Translations under genes and position numbers: made by a program | Assembly (NCBI GenBank): GCA_012964845.1 | Contig: DTTG01000203.1 | Span: forward strand, 1 to 6,405 | DNA from: Fidelibacterota bacterium | GTDB taxonomy: Bacteria; Fidelibacterota; Marinisomatia; SCGC-AAA003-L08; D37C17 | DNA length: 6,405 nucleotides | Direction of reading: 5' to 3' | Notes under the pieces: model-generated | Database searches by the model: none | Told to the model about the DNA's origin: nothing | Seen by the model: only the letters and a program-made list of their open reading frames with translations | Part shown: piece by piece, positions 1-4,937 of the stretch | How the letters are laid out: each line of letters begins with the position of its first letter | Position numbering within the stretch: position 1 is the stretch's first letter

Positions 1-89
1 AAAACTGCTGTTAAGGATATTGTAAAAACAATAACCAATAAGCCTAATCTGGTAAATAGACTTTTTCGAAATCGAAGATTGGGTTTAAT
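1..89 (-). CDS. Sensor histidine kinase, N-terminal fragment (cut by window edge)
   Basis: This is an open frame directly after the response regulator stop, running off the left edge (29 codons visible). It reads IKPNLRFRKSLFTRL, followed by a strongly hydrophobic run (about residues 15-29, GLLVIVFTISLTAV). That pattern of a short basic N-terminus and then a first membrane helix is typical of CpxA/EnvZ-type histidine kinases, which usually follow an OmpR-family regulator gene. The other two frames give a stop or a non-hydrophobic peptide. No ATG, GTG or TTG lies in frame near the junction. The best start is ATT at 89-87, which overlaps the regulator stop by one base (ATTAA) and has a GGAG nine bases upstream inside the regulator gene. 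The kinase identity is inferred from the membrane segment and gene context, because no catalytic domain is in view. Alternatives are an unrelated membrane protein, or a start altered by sequence error. Confidence 0.5.
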   Translation of the reverse strand, partial: MKPNLRFRKSLFTRLGLLVIVFTISLTAV

Positions 90-774
90 CCTTTGGCACT
101 CCGATAAATTTATAGCCCACGCCGTGGATTGTCTTTATAAACCTGGTTTTATTGGGAGTTTCACCTAATTTTCCACGCAAACGACTTACTAAAACGTCAA
201 CTGAACGATCATAACTCTGCCAGGATATACCCCTCAGGTTTTCAACTAAAAATTCCCTGTCCAATGTTTCACTTGAATTTTCAATAAATAATAAGAGGGC
301 TTCATATTCTGTTGTTGAAAGTGAAACTGGTTTTTTATCTAACAACACTTCCTGCTTATTTTTATCTATGCTTAACCCTTTAAAATGAACATTTTCTACT
401 ATTGCTGCGGATGAATGTGTACGTCTTAGAATAGACTGAATTCGAGCAAGTAATTCCCTGGGTTCAAATGGTTTTGGTAAATAATCATCTGCGCCTAATT
501 CTAAACCAACAATACGGTCAGTTACCTCTCCTCTCGCTGTGAGCATAATCACTGGAATGGATAAATTTTCCCTTATTTTTCTTAATACTTGAAAGCCGTC
601 CATTCCCGGCAGCATTATATCTAGAATTATCACATTCGCTTCTTTTTTCTCCAAATAATCTAATCCTTCCTCTGGAGTATGTTTTGCAACAATATCATAT
701 TTATACGAACCTAAAAACTCAATAAGTAATTCTGTTAATTGTACATCATCATCAATAATAAGTATTTTTTCCAT
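85..774 (-). CDS. OmpR/PhoB-family response regulator (CpxR/RstA-like)
   Basis: This is a two-component response regulator of 229 residues, the normal size for the family. The receiver domain (about 1-118) has the acidic pocket D8/D9/D10, phospho-acceptor D52 (in ILDIMLPGMDG), switch T79 (MLTAR) and K101 (PKPF). The C-terminal winged-helix DNA-binding domain (about 130-225) has the TTEYEALL segment, the recognition helix YDRSVDVLVSRLRGKLG and the closing wing IKTIHGVGYKF. The recognition region most resembles CpxR/RstA regulators, so it is expected to bind DNA as a phosphorylation-driven dimer and regulate transcription. Its ATG shares one base with the dnaA stop (TAATG) and has a good ribosome site (AAAGGAA). 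It is therefore probably made from the dnaA transcript by translational coupling. A probable cognate kinase starts at its stop codon. The family assignment is certain; the regulon and input signal cannot be seen. Confidence 0.95.
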   Translation of the reverse strand: MEKILIIDDDVQLTELLIEFLGSYKYDIVAKHTPEEGLDYLEKKEANVIILDIMLPGMDGFQVLRKIRENLSIPVIMLTARGEVTDRIVGLELGADDYLPKPFEPRELLARIQSILRRTHSSAAIVENVHFKGLSIDKNKQEVLLDKKPVSLSTTEYEALLLFIENSSETLDREFLVENLRGISWQSYDRSVDVLVSRLRGKLGETPNKTRFIKTIHGVGYKFIGVPKD

Positions 775-2147
775 TAGGCATTTCCTTTCATAGTTTTGGA
801 CAATTTCTGTCCAGATATTTCACTTTTCATACTATCGATTTTCCTTTGAAATTCACTGTCAGCTATTGCTTTTTTGTCAATATTTTTACAGGCGTGAATG
901 ACTGTTGAATGATCTCTTCCGCCAATATGAATTCCAATATTTGCAAGGGATGCACTGGTTAACTCCTTGGATAAAAACATTGCCAATTGCCGAGCAAGGG
1001 CAACTTCCATCGTACGACCTTTTCCCAGCATTTGTCGTTCACTAACTTTCATTTCCCTACAAACATATTTAACAATTTGATCTATGGATAAATCGGTAAA
1101 GGAATTTTTTCCCAACAGATTTTTCAACACCTGCTGCGCCAAGTTCATTGTAATATCTTCCCGCCGGAGAGATGAAAGCGCTAATAATTTTACCAACGCT
1201 CCTTCCATTGCACGTATATCTCCTACTATTGCTTCAGCTATAAATTCGGTTACATCATAGGGAATTTCCAACCCATCATCTTCAGCCTTTTTCATGAGGA
1301 TTGCAATTCTTGTTTCTAAATCAGGTGGCTGAATATCCACGACAAGCCCGGACTGAAACCGGGAAATCAATCGTTCTTTTAATCCTTTTAACTCGCTTGG
1401 ATGACGGTCTGTTGTTAATACGATTTGTTTCCCTTTTTGGAATAAATCATTAAATAAGTGAAAAAATTGTTCCTGAGTCTGTTCTTTGGATTGAAAAAAC
1501 TGAACATCATCTAACAATAACATATCAACATTTCTATAGGAACTGGTAAATTCTGTTGAGCGATTCTTTTGAATAGAACTAATGAAATCCAGCATAAACT
1601 TTTCACTCGTGAGATACACCACCCGCATATTCCCGTTCTGCCGGATGAGTTTATTTCCTATTGCTTGTAATAGATGGGTTTTCCCCAGACCGGGACTACT
1701 ATAAATAAGCAGTGGATTATAAGGTGTTTGCCCTGGTGTATCTGCTACAGATAATGCTGCAGCCTTAGCAAATTGGTTACTTTTACCTTCAATAAAGTTC
1801 TCGAAAATATAGCGGGAGTTAAGTTGAGATTTCCTTTGATATCCCTGTGGAACTGGCTTTTCCTTGGCAGTTAAAGTTGGTATTTCATCAATGCTCTTAT
1901 CGCTGATTACTACACTATAATTTACGATGAGAGGATGACTTGCGTTTTCCTTTAAAGCATTATCAATGAGGTGACGATATTTTGTTTCCAACCACTCATA
2001 ATGAAATTGATTGGGGACTTGAAGCGTAATTCCATCTGAATTTAAATTGGTTGCAATAATGCCATCAAACCATGTTTGAAACGCTTGTTCTTGAATTCGA
2101 TCCTTAATATATAAAAGGCATTTTTCCCAAAGATCGTCTTTAGTCAT
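774..2147 (-). CDS. dnaA: Chromosomal replication initiator protein DnaA
   Basis: This is an AAA+ ATPase that binds origin DnaA boxes, melts the duplex and helps load the DnaB helicase. With the start used here it has 457 residues. Domain I (about 1-82) has the LWEKCLLYIKD and AFQTWF signatures and is followed by a short linker (domain II). Domain III (about 112-330) has Walker A SSPGLGKT (150-157), Walker B LLLDD (D213/D214), sensor I LTTDR (244-248), box VII LISRF (R263) and sensor II GDIRAMEG (R312). Domain IV has ARQLAM (R386) and the DnaA-box-reading signature GGRDHSTVIHAC (from 409). A longer start at 2186 adds 13 residues (MNNPAEESTGEMY). I prefer 2147 because a GGTGA sits seven bases upstream, the protein then begins MTKDDLWEKC like most DnaA proteins, and the likely -10 box lies too close to 2186. 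The first P-loop glycine is Ser. The gene is followed immediately by a response regulator, not dnaN. Confidence 0.97.
   Translation of the reverse strand: MTKDDLWEKCLLYIKDRIQEQAFQTWFDGIIATNLNSDGITLQVPNQFHYEWLETKYRHLIDNALKENASHPLIVNYSVVISDKSIDEIPTLTAKEKPVPQGYQRKSQLNSRYIFENFIEGKSNQFAKAAALSVADTPGQTPYNPLLIYSSPGLGKTHLLQAIGNKLIRQNGNMRVVYLTSEKFMLDFISSIQKNRSTEFTSSYRNVDMLLLDDVQFFQSKEQTQEQFFHLFNDLFQKGKQIVLTTDRHPSELKGLKERLISRFQSGLVVDIQPPDLETRIAILMKKAEDDGLEIPYDVTEFIAEAIVGDIRAMEGALVKLLALSSLRREDITMNLAQQVLKNLLGKNSFTDLSIDQIVKYVCREMKVSERQMLGKGRTMEVALARQLAMFLSKELTSASLANIGIHIGGRDHSTVIHACKNIDKKAIADSEFQRKIDSMKSEISGQKLSKTMKGNA
782..788 (-). promoter_or_regulatory. Ribosome binding site of the response regulator
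   Basis: AAAGGAA lies inside the last codons of dnaA, with AGGA eight bases before the regulator ATG. It is the clearest Shine-Dalgarno match in the window. It supports the start at 774 and coupled translation with dnaA. Confidence 0.6.
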
Positions 2148-2154
2148 ATACATT

Positions 2155-2159
2155 TCACC
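2155..2159 (-). promoter_or_regulatory. Possible ribosome binding site deciding the dnaA start
   Basis: GGTGA lies seven bases before the ATG at 2147. No comparable purine-rich motif sits at the usual distance before the upstream ATG at 2186. There the nearest candidate, AGGGGTG, is over 20 bases away. The shorter DnaA form is therefore favoured. Confidence 0.4.
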
Positions 2160-2198
2160 GGTTGATTCTTCGGCTGGATTATTCATGCTGGTAACAAT

Positions 2199-2204
2199 AT
2201 TATA
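2199..2204 (-). promoter_or_regulatory. Candidate -10 box for the dnaA operon
   Basis: A perfect TATAAT is read on the minus strand. It would start transcription near 2192, giving a leader of about 45 bases to the ATG at 2147 but only about 6 bases to the one at 2186. No TTGACA-like -35 is found 16-18 bases upstream. That position is occupied by the left arm of an inverted repeat, so the promoter may be activator-dependent or controlled there. AT-rich DNA yields such hexamers by chance, hence the moderate confidence. Confidence 0.35.
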
Positions 2205-2217
2205 AAATTCACCCCTA

Positions 2218-2267
2218 AAATTCGGGTATTAAGTCCACTTAAAACAAGTTGAAAACATACCGAATTT
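2218..2267. repeat. Inverted repeat in the divergent dnaA/GDPD control region
   Basis: The left arm AAATTCGGGTAT (2218-2229) and right arm ATACCGAATTT (2257-2267) are reverse complements except for one extra G/C. A 27-base spacer separates them. An additional AAAATTC copy lies at 2204-2210, a direct repeat of 2217-2223. The arms fall in the -35 area of the leftward dnaA promoter and in the spacer of the candidate rightward promoter, as expected for a shared operator. The spacer is long for a simple hairpin terminator and no T-run follows. The repeat is seen directly; the binding function is inferred. Confidence 0.4.
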
Positions 2268-2276
2268 CATTTTAAA
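2249..2276 (+). promoter_or_regulatory. Candidate promoter for the GDPD gene and possibly the nad genes
   Basis: A -35-like TTGAAA (2249-2254, five of six matches to TTGACA) is followed after 16 bases by TTTAAA (2271-2276, four of six to TATAAT). This would place the start near 2283, about 15 bases before the ATG at 2298. The right arm of the inverted repeat lies between the two boxes. The assignment is a consensus match by eye only. Confidence 0.3.
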
Positions 2277-2297
2277 CCAATTGTAATTTACCAGTGA

Positions 2298-3098
2298 ATG
2301 ATTGGGGCAGAAATACTTATAATAGTAATTTTATTAATCACCGTTACCATTTATAAAAAAAATTGGGTGCCGGTATATCCATATTTTTATTCAAGGAAAA
2401 AACTCCTAAAAATTGGGCACCGCGGAGTACCATCACTCGCTCATGAAAATACTCTGGATTCCTTCCAAAAAGCCATTGATACCGGAATGGATGGCGTGGA
2501 ACTGGATGTACAATTTTCAGCAGATAAAAAATTAGTGGTATATCATAATTGGGCTATAAAAAATAATTCCGGTGAAAAAATATTAATCCAAAACTTACCC
2601 TATTCCGATATTCAGAAAATTTCATTAAATGGTAATGAACAAAATGAAATACCCTTATTTACCGATGTTTTAGATATCCTCAATAAAAAAATTATCATCA
2701 ATATTGAAATAAAATCTGCCCATATTTTAAATACCAAAATTGAGAAAAATGTTCTGGATTTAATCAAAGCCTATGGATTTGAAAATAATTGCATCCTATC
2801 CAGTTTTAATCCGTTTATTATCAGACGAGTAAAAAAAATAAACCCTAAAATATTAACAGCCTTTTTATGGAGTAAAAATAGTCCTCAGTTTATTATAAAT
2901 ACTCCCCTTTGGGTTTGGATCTGCCGGCCAGATGGATTCCATGCCGATATTGATTATTTAGATAAAAACTTGATAAATTGGATTCGTAAAAAAAATATGT
3001 CAATTATGACTTTCACAATAACTAAGCAAAAGCAATTAATAAAAGCCCAGCTTCTGGGAGTGGACGGTGTTTTTATGGATGATCCGCATCTAAATTAA
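2298..3098 (+). CDS. Membrane-anchored glycerophosphodiester phosphodiesterase (GDPD family)
   Basis: This enzyme hydrolyses glycerophosphodiesters to glycerol-3-phosphate and an alcohol. It has 266 residues. The first 20 residues form one hydrophobic helix (AEILIIVILLITVTIY) with no cleavage motif and basic residues after it, so it is probably an uncleaved membrane anchor. The catalytic domain follows: GHRG (H41, R42), HENTLDSF (E50, N51), GVELDVQ (E68, D70), VVYHNW (H83), IEIK (E137, K139) and the closing GVDGVFMDDP. All the usual metal- and phosphate-binding positions are present, so it should be active. The usual WTVN near the C-terminus is MTFTI here. The ATG at 2298 lacks a clear ribosome site. 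It lies 55 bases before nadA with no terminator between, so cotranscription is possible though no metabolic link is obvious. It is much AT-richer than its neighbours. The natural substrate cannot be told from sequence. Confidence 0.9.
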   Translation: MIGAEILIIVILLITVTIYKKNWVPVYPYFYSRKKLLKIGHRGVPSLAHENTLDSFQKAIDTGMDGVELDVQFSADKKLVVYHNWAIKNNSGEKILIQNLPYSDIQKISLNGNEQNEIPLFTDVLDILNKKIIINIEIKSAHILNTKIEKNVLDLIKAYGFENNCILSSFNPFIIRRVKKINPKILTAFLWSKNSPQFIINTPLWVWICRPDGFHADIDYLDKNLINWIRKKNMSIMTFTITKQKQLIKAQLLGVDGVFMDDPHLN

Positions 3099-3125
3099 AA
3101 TTAATATTACCCTGTCTAATTAAAT

Positions 3126-3146
3126 TATGGTGATATAAAAACCATA
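3126..3146 (+). promoter_or_regulatory. Small inverted repeat just upstream of nadA
   Basis: TATGGT (3126-3131) and ACCATA (3141-3146) form a perfect 6-bp inverted repeat with a 9-base AT-rich loop containing TATAAA. It ends seven bases before the nadA ATG. It could be an operator or a hairpin over the translation start. It is not a terminator, since no T-run follows and the stem is weak. It matches no NAD repressor site that I recognise, and could be chance in AT-rich DNA. Confidence 0.25.
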
Positions 3147-3153
3147 TTTAATA

Positions 3154-4077
3154 ATGATTTCAGATATTTTCTCCAGATTAGAAAAATTAAAAAATGAGCG
3201 TAATGCTGTGATTTTGGCACATTATTATCAAGATCCGGATATTCAGGATGTTGCCGATTTCATGGGAGACAGCCTTGCCCTGGCACAATATGCAGTGAAA
3301 ACAGATGCCGATGTTATTCTTTTCTGCGGTGTTCATTTTATGTGCGAAACAGCCAAAATATTAAATCCGGACAAAAAAGTTATTTTACCAGATAAAAATG
3401 CAGGCTGCTCTTTGGCAGATTCTGCACCGCCTCAAAAGTTTAAAGCTTGGGTAGATTCTCATCCGGATCATACGGTTATTACCTACATTAATTGCTCAGC
3501 AGGGGTAAAGGCGGCATCCGATATTATTTGCACTTCCTCAAACGCTGAAAAAATTATTAACAGTCTCCCGAAAGATGAAAAAATTATCTTCGCACCTGAT
3601 AAATATTTAGGGGCATACTTACAGAAAAAAACTGGGCGTGATTTGCTATTGTGGGATGGCTCCTGCCAGGTACATGAAATTTTTTCAGAAAGAGAACTCA
3701 TCCGATTGAAGACTCGGCACCCCGAAGCATTGGTTTTAGCACATCCGGAATGTGACGAAAATATACTGCGTCATTCAGACTATATTGGCTCCACAACGTC
3801 TATTATAAAGTTTGCTCATGATTCAAATCTCGAAAAATTTATTATAGCTACGGAGCCAGGAGTCATACACCAAATGGAAAAAGAGAGCCCCCAAAAGACT
3901 TTCATCCCTCTGCCTTCAAATGATGGCTGTGCCTGCAACGAATGCCCTCACATGCGCTTAAACACCATTGAGAAAATGGTTACTGCCCTCGAAACCATGG
4001 AACCCGAAATTATTTTATCGGAAGAGCTTAGACTCCAGGCACTGGCTCCTTTAGAAAGAATGTTGGCGCTCAGTTGA
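3154..4077 (+). CDS. nadA: Quinolinate synthase NadA
   Basis: This is a cytoplasmic [4Fe-4S] enzyme that condenses iminoaspartate with dihydroxyacetone phosphate to give quinolinate, the second step of de novo NAD synthesis. It has 307 residues, matching the short NadA form (about 300), not the longer E. coli type. Key motifs are AHYYQDPDIQDVADFMGDS (H23, Y24, D39, S40), FCGVHFMCETAKIL (58-70), PDKNAGCSLADS with cluster cysteine C85, YINCSAGVKA (111-120), DGSCQVHE with C171, AHPEC (H197, E199), GSTTS (212-216) and CACNECPHM (259-267). One cysteine of the last motif is the third cluster ligand. No ribosome site is seen before its ATG. Its stop overlaps the nadC start (TTGA), so it is the first gene of a tight nadA-nadC-nadB operon. 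All catalytic positions appear intact. Confidence 0.97.
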   Translation: MISDIFSRLEKLKNERNAVILAHYYQDPDIQDVADFMGDSLALAQYAVKTDADVILFCGVHFMCETAKILNPDKKVILPDKNAGCSLADSAPPQKFKAWVDSHPDHTVITYINCSAGVKAASDIICTSSNAEKIINSLPKDEKIIFAPDKYLGAYLQKKTGRDLLLWDGSCQVHEIFSERELIRLKTRHPEALVLAHPECDENILRHSDYIGSTTSIIKFAHDSNLEKFIIATEPGVIHQMEKESPQKTFIPLPSNDGCACNECPHMRLNTIEKMVTALETMEPEIILSEELRLQALAPLERMLALS

Positions 4078-4937
4078 TCGAATATCCCCAACATAAAAAG
4101 CTCTCAGATGAATATATCATTGGCAAAATCGCTGATTTTTTAGTGGAAGATATCCCAAATGGGGATATTACTACTGAGAGTACTACTCCTGATAATTCTG
4201 AAATTACTGCTGAAATCCACGCCGTAGAAAAACTGGTTTTTGCCGGGAGTGAAATTATTCCCCATTGCTTTGGGCAAAATTGCCAGGTTACCATTAATCA
4301 TAAAAATGGTGCTATGCTCTCAAAAGGAGATGTCATTGGTGTTGTTACCGGTTCAGCCAGAGAAATACTTTCTCGTGAAAGGGTCATGCTGAACTTAATC
4401 CAACGGCTATGTGGAATTGCCACACTTTCTCATGAATATGCAGAAATTGCCAAACCCTCTAATGTCAAAATTTTAGACACCCGCAAAACAACTCCCGGAT
4501 TACGCTTATTTGAAAAATATGCAGTTGCAATTGGTGGAGCTTTCAATCATCGGCTCAATTTATCTGATGGAATTCTCATCAAAGATAATCATATAGTTGC
4601 CGCAGGCTCCGTAACAAATGCCATAATATCTGCCAGAAAAAAAGGCATTCATTTACCCCTGGAGCTTGAAGTAGATAATTTTGATCAAATCCATGAGGCT
4701 TTAAAAACAGGGGTGGACGGATTCTTATTGGATAATATGAAACCTGAGACCATCAGGTCTGCTGTATCTATTATTCGAGCTTCCCAAAATGGGGAAGATG
4801 TGTTTATCGAAGCCTCCGGTGGAATCACTTTAGAAAACATCCACCCTTATTTGGATACCGGAATTAATGCCATTTCCATTGGGGCTCTCACCCATCAGGC
4901 GGTGAGTAAAAATATTCGACTCGATTTTATTGTATGA
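4074..4937 (+). CDS. nadC: Nicotinate-nucleotide pyrophosphorylase (quinolinate phosphoribosyltransferase) NadC
   Basis: This enzyme converts quinolinate and PRPP to nicotinate mononucleotide, CO2 and pyrophosphate, the third step of de novo NAD synthesis. It has 287 residues, the usual length. The N-terminal domain opens with EDIPNGDITTES (25-36). The type II PRTase barrel has substrate residues R101 (LSRERVMLN), R137/K138 (DTRKTTPGLR), H159/R160 (NHRLNLSDG), K170 (LIKDNH), E199 (ELEVDN) and D220 (LLDNM). It closes with the phosphate-binding EASGGI (246-251) and SIGALTH (268-274). The start is a TTG overlapping the nadA stop as TTGA. No in-frame ATG occurs before residue 81, so the non-ATG start is well supported. 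Its own stop overlaps nadB by ATGA. Both overlaps suggest coupled translation of the three NAD enzymes. Confidence 0.97.
   Translation: MIEYPQHKKLSDEYIIGKIADFLVEDIPNGDITTESTTPDNSEITAEIHAVEKLVFAGSEIIPHCFGQNCQVTINHKNGAMLSKGDVIGVVTGSAREILSRERVMLNLIQRLCGIATLSHEYAEIAKPSNVKILDTRKTTPGLRLFEKYAVAIGGAFNHRLNLSDGILIKDNHIVAAGSVTNAIISARKKGIHLPLELEVDNFDQIHEALKTGVDGFLLDNMKPETIRSAVSIIRASQNGEDVFIEASGGITLENIHPYLDTGINAISIGALTHQAVSKNIRLDFIV

Noticed and set aside
168..176. TTTTCCACG as a DnaA box
   Set aside because: It is a single imperfect match inside the response regulator gene, encoding conserved residues, with no neighbouring boxes or AT-rich unwinding element.
3099..3153. Possible NAD-sensing (nadA-type) riboswitch before nadA
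   Set aside because: The gap is only 55 bases, very AT-rich, and lacks the GC-rich paired helices and conserved bases of that riboswitch class.
3483..3701. Open frame of 72 codons on the minus strand inside nadA
   Set aside because: It lies wholly within a clear nadA reading frame, has no recognisable motif, and starts without a ribosome site. It is a chance antisense frame.
4150..4168. Perfect 7-bp hairpin ATATCCC-AAATG-GGGATAT early in nadC
   Set aside because: It encodes the conserved EDIPNGDIT segment, so the symmetry is probably a by-product of codons. No T-run follows, so it is not a terminator.
4070..4294. Open frame of 74 codons on the minus strand over the start of nadC
   Set aside because: It is antisense to the conserved N-terminus of NadC and shows no family resemblance. 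It is a shadow.
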